A DNA stretch of 64,000 bases. It comes from Odontesthes bonariensis (taxonomy: Eukaryota > Chordata > Actinopteri > Atheriniformes > Atherinopsidae). Below the pieces are notes generated by a model that was given only the letters and a program-made list of their open reading frames with translations, was not told where the DNA came from and made no database searches. How positions within the stretch are numbered: the first letter of the stretch is position 1; every line of letters starts with the position of its first letter. Below, piece by piece: positions 1 to 11,293 of the stretch. A program made the position numbers and the translations under genes. The stretch is from contig NC_134510.1 of NCBI RefSeq assembly GCF_027942865.1, positions 21,321,209 through 21,385,208 of the forward strand, in the 5' to 3' direction.

Positions 1-1091
1 CCAAGAAAGCCAACTCCAAGCAACCTCTGTTAACCTTCTGTGAACGTAAGTTCACTTCATCAGAGGAATCAGCAACCGACCAACTCTGACACTCGGAGGA
101 TTTTATCATACTTGCTCGGTGAGGTCCTCGACACCAGCGTTCCCGTTTCCCGGTGAAAAGAAGCGACCAGTAAACTGCTGAGAAGTCCAAGAGAGTCCGC
201 TGAAATCAGCCACAACCAGGCCCTGAGAGCGGAGCCCAGAAGAAATCCACTCGGACTGCGTGGCTACTACCTGCTGTGTTCCGAGCTGACAAAAAGGACT
301 TCAGTAAAGTAAGGCCAACCTGTTTTTCATCTTAAAGTGGGTTAGATGGATGTCTCGAGACTTTCACTATTAGAATGATAAATGAATCCAAGATGTCAGT
401 CTTTAGATTCAAATAGTAAGCCAACCTAAACTATTTGAGTAAATCCGGTATCTCTCCATTCCCCATATTTTATTTTCCATTCACTAAGTGTCGTATATAA
501 TCACCCATATTCAATGCATCTCCTGTTTGTTTAAGGTTCATGTCTTTGGTCATATCATTGTAATAAATAGTTCATATATCTATATATATGTTATAATCAC
601 TGATTGTGTGGTATGCTTTTTTTACATAATGTTTTTCCAACCAAACTAGGACTTTCACGAAAGTAGCGAGATGTGAGACTGATTATTAATTGATTATTAA
701 TTGAAACATTAATTTAACATACCAGGATCGTAAGATTTTGTGTTTTTCCTCCATTCGAAGGTGGTGCCCTACATTCGAGGTTTAAGGTTTATTGAGACAG
801 TGAGAACGTCTTATAAATCCTTATATTTGATACATATATAAATGCCAAATATCGCTACACCTGGGACTTCTTATATTATCCTACAGTCTGATGTTACTCC
901 ATGATGAGGTCAGTATGATGGTTTAGCTTGATCTCTTTTGGACTTTAAGCGGGCAACAGCTTTTCTAGGCTGTTTAAAATTAGCTTGCAGATCATTAGGA
1001 GCCACATATGAAGGCAAAGCACAGGTATGACAAACTTGCTCTTTGTGGCATCCCATTCGTGAATCGTCTCTGTCTCCCTAACATTTTTCCA
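1..1091. other. Unassigned upstream flank
   Basis: No convincing gene is visible. Bases 1-310 are GC-richer than what follows and end in a donor-like AAA|GTAAGG, so they could be a 5' untranslated exon or a repeat leader, but nothing identifies them. From 316 on the sequence is AT-rich. This stretch has no match in front of copy B, so homology between the two gene copies starts only at about 1092. Confidence 0.4.
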
Positions 1092-2494
1092 TAAGGATTG
1101 TTCCTTTATCTAAATCCAGCTCGATGAATGAATGATTACATAAATATAATCCCTAAAACAAGTTCACTGCCGTGCCCAAGACCTCATGAACACCAATTAA
1201 ATATTTGAGCTCTGATGACACTCTAATGCAAACTTTTGTAAGCCAAGTTTTATTTACTTTCTCTGTCCCGAGTGGTTTTTGCACTCTCAATTACACGCTG
1301 TCACTCTTTGGGCGTCACACAAAGCCAACAGAATCCACCTGTTTAGCCCAGCTACTCCCATTCTACTGAAATGTTGGCTTAATATTCAACGCATCAGTTC
1401 CTCAGAATATTAGGGCCATTTTACAAGCTGGATACAGGACACGTGTGAGAGCCATACAGGATTCTGAGAAGAAAGTGTGTTTTTTATCGCGTGATACTTA
1501 AAATCTAGTGATACAATGCACCTGTGTCTGATAAAGAGAACTCAAGACATAAAGCATTCAAGGACATCTCAGAAGTAAGAGAAATGAGGATACAGAGGAA
1601 AAATAAACGTGCAATTTCAATTTGTGAAAATGTTAGTATTTAACAGTTACTATTTGCAAAAATGGAGCTTCATGGTAGCCGATTTTGTACCGTTGTGGAA
1701 ATCTAATAAAATGTCCATTCTCACTGAGCAAACTATCATTTTGAAATCTTAAATATATATTTAAACATTAATTCGTAAATATTCACTTTTTTAAATTATT
1801 TTTTAAGCGGCCCTCTTATCAAATTAGGACATGTTACTTAAGAAAGTCTGAGCTAAGTTTAGATTAAGATAAGTTGTGAGTTTGGTCTTATTGCTCTCTT
1901 GCTTTTTCTAGACCAGCATGGATCATATTATTTGGTTCTACCAGAACATACAACTAATAATCAGATCAACCTACATCCGACTGTTGTTGAATATCCCATG
2001 GCTCTACTTTTTTTTTGCTGATGAAAAAAGCAATAAGACTGCTTTACACTGTATAAACTTTACTAGAGAAATAGCGTGAATGCATTGTTTTTCAAATTTG
2101 CCGTCAGTAGATTTTTAAGTTTAAGAGAAAAGCAAAACTTGCTGTTGTTCTTTTTTTTAAATTTAATTTAATTTTTTTTAAATCAACATCTTTTTTCAGC
2201 CACGTCTACAGATGCTTCTACTACTTCATCAAAATTATTAGGAAAGCTGGTGATTCTTCGATGATTCCTGGAATAAATCATGGGAAAACATATCGCAGGG
2301 TGTGTTACATCGGTAGTTATTATGATTCATCCTATACATGTACTTTTTATTTGACTTCACACCTGTGTCAACATAAAACAGGACCTAAATGTCATTGTAA
2401 AGTTCTGCCTGTATTTGTTTTAGTGGAACGGTATTGTTAGACTGTGAAGTTTTTTCATTGGTCAGTTTGCGTTTTTTGTGTGTGCCCATCAGTG

Positions 2495-2503
2495 TATAAA
2501 AGG
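2495..2503 (+). promoter_or_regulatory. TATA box of copy A
   Basis: TATAAAAGG lies about 50 bases before a CAG|GTAAGT donor at 2549/2550, leaving room for a small 5' untranslated exon starting near 2525. The same box and spacing occur at 52950 in copy B. The start site itself is inferred. Confidence 0.6.
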
Positions 2504-2673
2504 ATAAGACTGTGTAAAAAAATTGTTGAACGTGTATGCCTCTTGGCAGGTAAGTACTGTTGGGATGAACGATTTTTGGGCTGTCTTGTCAAATGAATGC
2601 AATGATATCATCGAGATGATATAACTATAATACAAATATTTTGATCACTAAAATGAGAATCTCTCTATTTTAG

Positions 2674-2721
2674 CCATGGGAACCCTGTTGCTGCTTTGTG
2701 CTTTGGGGGCTTTACTGAGTT
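2674..2721 (+). pseudogene. Copy A exon 2: start codon and signal peptide
   Basis: The acceptor TTTTAG precedes ccATGGG; ATG is at 2676. It encodes a 15-residue hydrophobic leader (MGTLLLLCALGALLS) and ends in phase 1 at T|GTAAGT. It is preceded by intron 1 (2550-2673). The exon itself is undamaged and identical in layout to 53127-53174. Confidence 0.8.
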
Positions 2722-2769
2722 GTAAGTATAGTTTTACATATAGTTTTCTCTTTATTGTACAGTTTTTAC

Positions 2770-4073
2770 TAGTGGTGGGCCGTTATCGGCTTTAACGTGC
2801 TGCGATAATTTGAGAGTCTTATCGGGCGATATAAAAAATATCGCCGTTAATCTATTCTCAAAGTTGGGTTGGGAACTGGGTCAAAATAGGTAAGCAAACT
2901 GTGATGACTTTTACCTTGATATTTTAGCTCGGGTGTAGGCCGATGTACTTTGTCTGCCGTTAGGTGTGATGAAAACAGAAGAACTCCACTTTGCAGAAGC
3001 CTGTGCTAGGCAGTTTATGGAGGTCGCTAATCTGTGGGGGATAGTTGACAAAATCTGCTCTGTTGGAACAGACAGCGCTCCTAACATGGTGGCCGCAGGG
3101 AGGATACTGCCCTTCGAGCATCTGCCATGTGTTGCACATGTTGTACAGAGAGCGATTGTAATGTCACTGCGAGAAGGGGTTTTTGATGCTGCACTTGCCA
3201 AGTGTCGACAAATGGTGGGACATATCAAACACAGTCCGGCCAACGCAGACGAGCTGAAAGTCCAGCAAACCTCCCTTGGGCAAGTTCAGGAGCCGCTCGT
3301 GCAAGATGTTCCAACACGGTGGAATTCCACCCTCGAGATGATGAAGCGCGTGTGGCGCAACAGAGACGCACTGCACACAACGCAACAGCAGCACCACCTG
3401 GCCCTTCCAACAAGTGCTGAATATGAGAAGTTGGCGAAGCTAGAGAAACTGCTGGAGCCATGCATGTGAATAAGCTGGTCGGCCTGCTGCGTGTACACCA
3501 AGAGCGACCTCGCTGGAGAAGCTTCGCTTGAGAATTTGCTTTGGTAGCTTTGGTAGCTCGTGACGTCACATTTAGAATGTTAAATTCTTAAAGGCCCCGC
3601 GGCTGTGCAGCACCCCCGCGAGAAAAAAACATGAGGAAAGTGAGGGCAGGGACACGAATAAACGTGTTGTTATTTACAATTTGTTATTCAAGATATACAT
3701 CACGTTACAAATGATGTAAAACTACATTAGGTACACCTGAGAAGAGCAGGAATAGCAGAGGCAGCTGTGAAAAAGAAACTAAAGTCGAAATAAAATCCGA
3801 AATAAATCAGAAATAAAACTTAATTGCAGTGAGAAAGGTATGCGTGGGGTTACTACATTATTGTATTGAAGCACTCGACACGGCAATTGCAACAGTCTCA
3901 GGATTAAATGACTATTGTTTGGATAGGAACCAAAGTTTACACGTCTGTTTCCGCGAACCCCGCGGATTGCCGGACCCCTGAATGAGCCATTTTAATCTAG
4001 ATTAATCTAGATTAATTTCAAGATTTCAGTGAGATTAATCTAGATTAAAAAAATTAATCTATGCCCACCACTA
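2770..4073 (+). mobile_element. hAT element 1, in copy A intron 2
   Basis: The ends are inverted repeats beginning TAGTGGTGGGC. The element is flanked by an 8-base duplication GTTTTTAC (2762-2769 and 4074-4081), and copy B has the uninterrupted site near 53214. An 8-base target duplication and this terminus are hallmarks of hAT elements. It carries a transposase fragment (2966-3469) and an AATCTAGATTAATCTAG-rich right end. A close relative lies at 36751-37835. Confidence 0.93.
2966..3469 (+). pseudogene. hAT transposase fragment
   Basis: The 167-codon reading frame contains GTDSAPNMVAAGR, LPCVAHVVQRA and DVPTRWNST, typical of the catalytic core of hAT transposases. It lacks the BED zinc finger and the C-terminal dimerisation region, so it is a decayed remnant of a protein usually 600 residues or more long. 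The element is non-autonomous. Confidence 0.8.
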
Positions 4074-4091
4074 GTTTTTACTCATTGTTAA

Positions 4092-4745
4092 AGGATAAGA
4101 CCGGTTTTTTGACATTGGGCCCTTGATTTCACATTATAGCATGATGTTCTACTCACCCCTGCTTGTTGTTGGTAATTTGGAGCTGTTCCGAAGATATTCG
4201 CGAGGCGTCTGCCTGCTCTCTTGAGATATTCGGCCATGAAACGGTTTCCTATGGGCAAGCTTATACAGGCACAAACTATGCTGTTTATAATTTATTAATT
4301 ACTCTACACTAGTACTGATAACGTGGAGGTGCGTCGCTTACTTAAAAAAATCCGGGTTACTAATTTTGAATTTTAGCCGAATGAATAAATAGGCAGCAGG
4401 TCTGTGGGCTGTCTGTGGCAGTAGCACCACGAGGACGTCAGTAACACCCACTTTACGACAAAAATTCAAAATTACAGAAACCCGGATTTTTTTAAGTAAG
4501 CGACGCACCTCCACGTTATCAGTGCTAATGTACAGTAATTAATAAATTATAAACAGCATAGTTTGTGCCTGTATAAGCTTGCCCATAGGAAACCGTTTCA
4601 TGGCCGAATATCTCAAGAGAGCAGCCAGACGCCTCTCGAATATCTTCGGAACAGCTCCAAATGACCAACAACAAGCAGGGGTGAGTAGAACATCATGTTA
4701 TAATGTGAAATCAAGGGCCCAATGTCAAAAAACCGGTCTTATCCT
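4092..4745. mobile_element. TTAA-flanked foldback element, copy A intron 2
   Basis: A long palindrome: the left end AGGATAAGACCGGTTTTTTG returns inverted at the right end, and pairing continues for nearly 300 bases per arm around a centre near 4390-4440. TTAA occurs at 4088-4091 and 4746-4749; copy B has a single TTAA there. TTAA duplication is used by piggyBac and Kolobok elements. The AG start argues against classic piggyBac ends, so Kolobok-like is favoured. No ORF. Confidence 0.88.
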
Positions 4746-4749
4746 TTAA

Positions 4750-5548
4750 GAATCTGTCTTTGTCTTATTTACGATCAGTAATTTATTGTAGCAATGAAGA
4801 ACTTTATAAAAGTTGTCAGACCCATCAGTTGAGAGCATTGTTGCGCAGCTATCCCAAGTGCTTGTGCGCGTGAGGCAGAATGCTAAACAGGCAAAGACTT
4901 TGAGAATGCAGCACATAAAGGATAACCATCTAAATTGAAATTTGCTTTTGTTGGGGATTGTATTTACCTTCAGCTGCTATTGAGTTGGAACTATAAAATC
5001 TGAATGGCTGAAACATGAGTGTAATCTAAATCCCCCAGGCTCTGACTGAGTGGTTTTCTCGCTGCAAATGCGCAGATATTGATAATATTTCTATTATGCA
5101 ACTATAAAGTCTACGCAAGTGATTTATTGAGCACTGCTGAGAAGCAGTCAAGTGACTTTTCCAACTCTCACAGTGGTTATCAAGAAAAAAAAGCAATCCA
5201 CTCATGTAGGCTAGCATTCATCCCTGCCTTTTAACTTTGAAAAGGAGGCATTTTTCAGCAGCTTTCTCTTTGGTGTCATCTTGTTTCTTTGTACTATGTG
5301 TGCTATGTCTCACGCCAGTTTTTTTGTTATTTTTTTTATATTTCCAGTTTGGGATTCCTTTTGATTGTCTTGGCACAAACTGCCTCTATAATTTACAAAT
5401 GCTTTTCTGATATATTTTCAACTTGCAGAAAAGTTCTAAAGCCCAATTGTGTCACGATCCTTTACTTTAGGTAACTCTATAATTTTTTTTTAAAAAGCTC
5501 TCCTTTTGACACGTTCTTCTGTCTCCTCGTTCCCTCCCCGTCTCTCAG
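4750..5548 (+). other. Rest of copy A intron 2
   Basis: Intron sequence shared with 53229-54030 of copy B. It ends in a long pyrimidine tract and CAG at 5546-5548. No coding signal beyond short chance frames. Confidence 0.7.
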
Positions 5549-6282
5549 GTCCATCCAGTGCTGGCTGGACAGGACGGGAGTTTGCTGCATCTTTCATGGA
5601 GAATTATGCTCCACGCTATGACCATCCTCGTATGCAGCTTTACATCACTGCTGTTGAAGCAAATACTAAAGTGACAGTCAAAGTGCCTCCTTTAAATTTC
5701 AAGCAAGAGAAATCGCTGAAAGCAGGAGAATCAGTGACCGTCAGTGTTCCTACTGCTGTTGAGATGTCCGGCTGCCAAAAGTCTCCCAACGTGGTGCGCA
5801 TTGAAGCCTCAGCAGATGTGTCTGTAACCTCCTTTAACTACAAGCTTTACACAGCGGACACCGCTGTGGTATATCCGACCACTGAGTGGGGCACGGAATA
5901 CTTCATTTTTACTCCTCCTGCAACCTCAAAAGGTTACTATAAGGAGTTTGCTGTGACAAATGGAAAAGTTAGCAACACAGTGGAGATTTTCCCTGAAGGG
6001 TCAATCAAATTCCAGCTCTGGATAATTTTGATAACAAAGCCCTGATTGTGGCAAAAAATAGTGCAAAAGAAACGATGCGTTTTGATAGCAAAAACCTGCC
6101 ACGAGCTGTTCAGTGGAAAGAGGTCACAGGGACAGATTTCTCCTGGGCAGAGATGTCCTACAAACAAGCCCCTGGCAACAATATCCACACTGTGTCCAGC
6201 TCTGGCTCCAGCTTTGCTCTTTATAGTATAGGAGTCAGCCAGATGAATGGTTATGGTTCCCCAGCACAGTGTATACAACAAG
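5549..6282 (+). pseudogene. Copy A IgGFc-binding domain exon, deleted and frameshifted
   Basis: The frame matches copy B for 156 codons (from C-P-S-S-A-G-W-T), then at 6015/6016 jumps across 508 bases present in B (54498-55005). Since 508 is not a multiple of 3, the frame shifts and stops at 6043-6045. The last 267 bases of the exon remain and end at CAACAAG|GTAAGA. The loss removes the middle of the domain, including a cysteine pair. Exon length is 734 against 1242 in B. Confidence 0.9.
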
Positions 6283-6379
6283 GTAAGAGGCACACGGGAG
6301 TTCCCCAACCCCTCAAGATAAATATTTAACATAAATGAACCACTGTGATGCAAGCATTAATTTGTACTTTGTTTTCTAG

Positions 6380-6720
6380 GATCTTTGTCCTGCAGCAGTG
6401 TCACATGCAGTCTAAATGAGGTGTGTGAGATGAAAGGTGGCTCCCCCTCCTGTGTCCCCAAACCAGTGAAACCAAAGCTCGGTACCTGCTGGGCCATGGG
6501 AGATCCTCACTATCGCACTTTCGACGGGCGACGCTTTGACTTTATGGGTACCTGCACTTATGTCATTGCTAAAAACTGTGGGAAGGACAACCATCTCACA
6601 GCCTTTGAGGTCCTGGCTCAGAATGAGAACAGAGGAAGCCGCAGAGTGTCAAATGTTGCGCTGGTCATGGTGAAGGTGTATGGAATCACCATAACAGCCG
6701 TTCGGTCTGAAACAGGCCGT
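6380..6720 (+). pseudogene. Copy A VWD1, first half
   Basis: Encodes a short cysteine-rich linker (SCSSVTCSLNEVCEMKGG) and the first half of VWD1 with GDPHYRTFDGRRFDF. The frame is open (341 bases, phase 1 to 0). The donor was GTAAGG in copy B but reads GTAATC here because a repeat inserted at intron base 4, which removes the consensus +5 G. Confidence 0.85.
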
Positions 6721-6724
6721 GTAA

Positions 6725-6895
6725 TCAATCAATCAATCAATCAATTTTATTTATAAAGCACATTTTAAATAAACGCAAAGGTTACCAACGTGCTGTACAT
6801 TAAAATAAACACAATAAAAACATCGTAAAACAAAACTGTGCACATAAAATAAACAACCTAGACGGTGGTAAAAGCCAAAGAAAAGGGGTGAGTTT
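6725..6895. mobile_element. Short (AATC)n-tailed non-LTR/SINE-like insertion
   Basis: About 170 bases absent from copy B at 55711. It starts with an ATCAATCAATC run followed by TTTTATTTATAAAGC, a common tail of fish non-LTR elements and their SINEs. It sits immediately inside the splice donor of the VWD1 exon. Edges are uncertain by a few bases because of shared TAA. Confidence 0.75.
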
Positions 6896-7053
6896 TAAGG
6901 GTAAGGGGGTCATATTTTTGTCAGCAAATGATGATTATCGTTAACAATCTTGTAGAGTCTGTTACATTTTTAATTATTTATTGTGCTTTTAGTTTTCATC
7001 ATTTGTTTATATGACATATTGAAATGTAAAATCTCCTGTTTGTATTTGTGCAG

Positions 7054-7231
7054 ATTGACAATACTTTGTGGAGCTTGCCCATTGTCTTGAAGGACGACAA
7101 ACTGAATATGTTTCAGAGCGGCCGCTCTGTGGTCATAGAGACTGATTTTGGTCTGACAGTCCGTTACGACTGGGATCACAATCTTGTTATCACTTTGTCT
7201 GACAATTACGCTGGCAAGACGTGTGGACTCT
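7054..7231 (+). pseudogene. Copy A VWD1 second half, left part
   Basis: The acceptor GTGCAG precedes I-D-N-T-L-W-S-L-P. The exon is cut after codons for T-C-G-L, exactly within the CGLCGN motif that is conserved in all VWD units, by the CACTA-like insertion. It resumes at 10082. Confidence 0.88.
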
Positions 7232-7647
7232 CACTGCATGAAAAGAGGGATTTCTGGATGTATGTGGCCCCTTACATGTCTGCATACGTTAAGCCCCTGC
7301 ATTTGCGGTGGTAAAAGTGAAAACTTGGCCCAAGTTGTCGCAAATTGACCTGGCAACTGCTCCCCCATGCCCCCCTCCCCTCCCCTACTTAGGAGAGCCT
7401 TTAATATGTAAATGCCAGTGATCAGGTCAGGAGCTGCCACAGTCATTTTCAAGTGAGGTGAGGTGGGGGGTGGGCAGGCCTGTTTCTACACGTTCATCCC
7501 CATCACCTCCAACTCCAGCCAAGTTTGTTGCTGTGTTGTCTTGAAAAAGAAGAGGTGCACGCTGTCTGCTGGTGACAGGTGATGCATATCTGTTTTTTTT
7601 TCTCCCAAACACCTCTTTTGTAATACCGCTTTTTGTGGGCAAAATTC

Positions 7648-7745
7648 AAGGATTCAAGGATTCAAAGGTTTATTGTCATATGTGCAGTTAGAAACCTGTT
7701 TCCCTGAACAATGAAATTCTTTTCTTTGTTGCCCGCACTGGATGT
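7648..7745. repeat. LINE/SINE-tail-like piece nested in the CACTA element
   Basis: Three near-copies of ATTCAAGG lead into a segment with TTTATTGTCATATGTGCAGT and CAATGAAATTCTT, a motif pair found at the 3' ends of many fish non-LTR elements. Recognised by pattern only. Confidence 0.45.
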
Positions 7746-8126
7746 CCAAATGTATAATAATAAAGATAAGATAAAGATAAAATAAGCATGCAACAGCAAT
7801 ATTCTAAAAGGTTTCTTAAATAAAATAGAAATATAGAAATAAAAATATAGAAATCTGGCCTGTATACATAATGTGCAGTAGTGCGCTCAGTGTTTTATTG
7901 TGTATGGCTTAATTTGGTGTCACAATGGTCACAATATCGCCGAGGTCTTTTCTTTGTCCTTGCAGAGTCCATTTTTGTGTCAAAACGGTGCAAATTGCCA
8001 GCTGTGGTCAGACAACATTAAATAGCAAAAGGACGGGAGGTTGTCTCGCGAGTATTCCGTGTAATGACGTATACGCATATGATTGGTGGAGCTTAACGGC
8101 TCGCATAAGCTCTCGTTCAATCACGT

Positions 8127-9400
8127 ATGAGAAACATTGTGTCGTGCAGTGTAAACAAAAAGTTTAAGGAGCAGATCTGGCGGCAGAAAGGGAGACAGAA
8201 ATCGCTGAGGTCCCGTGCTGTGAAAACTGCCCTGGTTTGCGGAATACAATGGCTGGAAGACGACTTGCTTTCAACTCGCCAGCAACTCTCTGCGGGTCTA
8301 GAGGTTTGTGTGTTTTTTTCTACTTGCACATGACCATTTGATTGTTTAATTTTAGTCTTGTTGACACTGTACAGCACTTGGGACAGTTCTCGCTGATTTT
8401 AAATGTGCTGTATATTAAACTTACTTACTCACTTGCTTACAGGCAGATCAAATGAAAGTCCTGTTGAATGCTATGACCGGGATGTCTCGTATGGTGGCCA
8501 GCACTGTGGATACGGTCGTGGAGAGGGTTCTGGAGGGAATCGACCAGAGATTCGCTAGGTTGGAGGCAAGATGGCCGTCGAGAACGGACTGGAGTTGCAT
8601 TCCAGAGAAGTTGAAGAGCGCACCCCCAAGAGAAGGCGGATACAGAATCCGAAAATCGCGGTAAGAGTAGGTTATTGACTGTGGCTTTAGGCTAAACTCA
8701 ACTTAATTGTGTCCATCACGTGAAAACCAGTGTAAGTTGCTTTATTTAAAAAAATGTATTTCGTGTTTTAAATTTATAGGAAGCAGTTCGCCGCCTGCAT
8801 AACTCACCTTGGCATTATAATCCAGGTCAAGGGTAAGAATAAGTGAATGTTCTCCCAATATCTAGTTGAGTTGGACCCGATGTTACGTTACGTCAATGCA
8901 GTTTTTTTTTATTAACCATAGGCCTATTGTTTTTACAGGCTATTGTCACCTCACAATATGGATGTAACGAGTCGCTTGAAGGAGGCGGTGTCAAACAGTC
9001 CGAACTTCAGAGAGGCAGACGGGGACACTATCGAGGGTGAGCGGCGCTGACTTTTACCACGGCTGGCACTGATACTTTTAAGCACCGGTCATTTTATTCA
9101 TTCCTCTTGTTTGTTTTTTTTAGCTGCGTGACGGACCTGTGTGCTGTGCTACAGGCGCGTCTTGAAGCCAACCCGAAATACTCACAGTCTCACCACAGAA
9201 GAGTGAAAGAGAGTAAGAACATATACGCTCTCAATATGACTTTTGTTACTTTATAGACAAGTTGTCAATATGCTGTGCATGGCTAGACTATGTTTTGATT
9301 ATTTATTGGTTATTCCAACAGCTCCCAGAAGCCAGCTTCTGATCAGGGATGAGGACGTCTGACAACTCCCGCAGACCCTGCAGGGACCGGAGTAATGCGA
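8127..9400 (+). other. Exon-like segments inside the CACTA element
   Basis: Several open segments are bounded by splice-like sites: from 8127 to a donor-like GAG|GTTTGT near 8303, from 8443 (after TTACAG) to GCG|GTAAGA near 8661, a piece after TTATAG at 8780, a piece after TTTACAG at 8939, one after TTTTTTAG at 9123 and one after CCAACAG at 9321. One encodes an arginine-rich stretch and another a basic PKRRR-type patch. No frame can be followed through all junctions, so this is a decayed element gene or a captured host gene. Product not recognised. Confidence 0.35.
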
Positions 9401-9876
9401 AGAATGCGGATTCCAAACGGCAGTGTTTAGGCTTAATGTGTATATTGTAGGCTACAGCAGTGTGTGTATATAGTTTTAAATTCTTTATTATCAACATGGT
9501 TCTTATTACAATGTAAGCTATGTACATTGTGTGGTGTGGCAATAAAAGCGCTTTAAAAAAAAAAGTTTCCTTTTTCATTTCCTCAATAGATTCACATTGA
9601 TTCACGCTATGAATGCAGTCATTCATGCCTGCATTCATAGCCTAGTCATAGTGCAGCTTATAAGAATGACGTGAATATATGAAGTACACAAACATCCCAG
9701 GAATATTAGTAATCATAATCACAATTATTAATCATAATTGCTGAATGATATGCCCATATAAAGTATGCATATATTAACCTAATTGGCCAATGGGCGGTCA
9801 GCTTTACAGGAGCTTTTTCATGTAATCACGTGCCTTTTTCGTCCAATACCAGCGAGGCCAGTGAGAGGTCCAGGCA

Positions 9877-9927
9877 CTCTCACAGCGGGGTGCTAATCGC
9901 TGGGCCATTAGCACCCCGCTGTGAGAG
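9877..9927. repeat. Perfect hairpin near the CACTA right end
   Basis: Two 21-base arms (9877-9897 and 9907-9927) are exact reverse complements around a 9-base loop. Subterminal hairpins are common in DNA transposons and may bind transposase. Confidence 0.8.
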
Positions 9928-10081
9928 CCCGCCGCGAGTCGGGTTCGTTTCTGACGATTTTCTCGCTCAACAAACTTAAAGTTTGTCTGCCTGCAAGCGC
10001 CCAGGTGCGTCCGAAAATTAGGCAAATTCGCGGATGTTCACTGCCGTCCAGAGTGACACAAATCTCTCTTTTCGTGCAGTG

Positions 10082-10486
10082 TCTGTGGGAACTTCAATAG
10101 CAATCCCAGTGATGACTTTGCCACCCCCTCCGGCACTCAGGCAAATGGGGCTGTGGCCTTTGGTAGCAGCTGGAAGGTGCCAGGGCTGGTTAAAGATCCT
10201 CAGTGTAGAGATGACTGCGCTGGCGGATGTGGTAGCTGTGACCAAAACCAGATGAAAAAGTGGGAGAGTGACTCGTTTTGTGGGCTCATCACGCGTAAAG
10301 AAAATGGTCCATTCAACAAATGTCATGCTTTTGTTGAGCCACAAGCATACTTTGAGAGCTGTAAATATGATTTATGCATGGGAAATGGTCTTCGACAGTT
10401 TCTTTGCAAAGCTCTGGAGGCTTACACCGAAGCCTGCCAGGATGCTGGGGTCCAGGTTCAAGACTGGAGGAAGATGGCTAAATGCT
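10082..10486 (+). pseudogene. Copy A VWD1 end and first C8
   Basis: Continues the split exon from C-G-N-F-N onward. It contains the C8 domain with CGLITRKENGPFNKC and ends at TGCT|GTAGGT, a weaker donor than the GTAAGT of copy B. The frame inside this part is open. Confidence 0.85.
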
Positions 10487-10585
10487 GTAGGTTTGGTTAC
10501 TAATGTTAATGAGTAAACTGACTAATTTCTTTGACATTTATTGTTATAAGCATTTACCTCACTCTCCTCACCTTTTTCCCTAAAG

Positions 10586-11184
10586 CTGCCAAATGTCCAG
10601 CCAATAGCCACTATGAGCTATGTGGTAATGCCTGCCCTGCCTCTTGTTCTGACCATAATGCCCCGTCCAAATGCAAACGCCCCTGTGTGGAGACTTGCAC
10701 CTGTAATGCAGGTTTTGTTTTAAGTGGAAACAGGTGCGTGCCTGCTGCTAAGTGTGGCTGTACCTATGAGGGTCACTATATTCCTGCTGGGGATACGTTC
10801 TGGGCTGACCAAGACTGCAAGCGATGGTGTAAACGTGTGCCTGGAAGCAGACGTGTGGAGTGCCAGAATAAAGGCTGTGGGTCAGGGCGGCAATGCCAAG
10901 TGGTGGATGGAATAAGAAAATGCCAGGCTGTGTCCTACAGCACCTGCCAGGCCACAGGTGATCCCCATTATGTGACCTTTGACAAGAAGAGGTTTGACTT
11001 CCAGGGCACATGTGTGTACCAACTTGCAGCACTCTGCTCCAAGGACCCAGAGTTAGTGCCCTTTGAAATCCAGGTGCAGAATGATCACCGGGGCAGCAAG
11101 GTGGTTTCCTACACCAAGTTAGTGAGGATCAAGGTGTTCTCCCACAGCATTGTCATTACAAAGACACACAAAGGCCTAATTATG
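10586..11184 (+). pseudogene. Copy A TIL1 and VWD2 first half
   Basis: A 599-base exon, open. The TIL motif starts C-P-A-N-S-H-Y-E-L-C; VWD2 carries GDPHYVTFDKKRFDF. Codon 10834-10836 is CGT (Arg) where copy B has TGT (Cys), removing one of the paired cysteines after the TIL. The donor is ATG|GTAAGA. Confidence 0.87.
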
Positions 11185-11293
11185 GTAAGAGATGCAAAAC
11201 ATTTGGTACATCACAGTTAATTCTGTTTACAATCTTTACTTTCAATGAATATTTGATCATAGCATTAAAGTAACTCTAAGTTCTCTCCTTCAG

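Larger units (their letters stand above)
7232..10081. mobile_element. CACTA/EnSpm-like DNA transposon in VWD1 exon
   Basis: The 2850-base insertion has imperfect inverted ends: CACTGCATGAAAAGAGGGAT on the left and, read inverted, CACTGCACGAAAAGAGAGAT on the right. It has a 3-base duplication TCT (7229-7231, 10082-10084); copy B reads through at 56047. CACT(A/G) termini and 3-base duplication fit the EnSpm/CACTA superfamily. No recognisable transposase remains. It contains a nested LINE-tail-like piece (about 7648-7745), a run of exon-like segments (8127-9400) and a 21-base hairpin (9877-9927). Confidence 0.87.

Noticed and set aside
5289..5474. Small hydrophobic ORF before the IgGFc exon
   Set aside because: Intronic, between the signal-peptide exon and 5549; chance frame in T-rich sequence.
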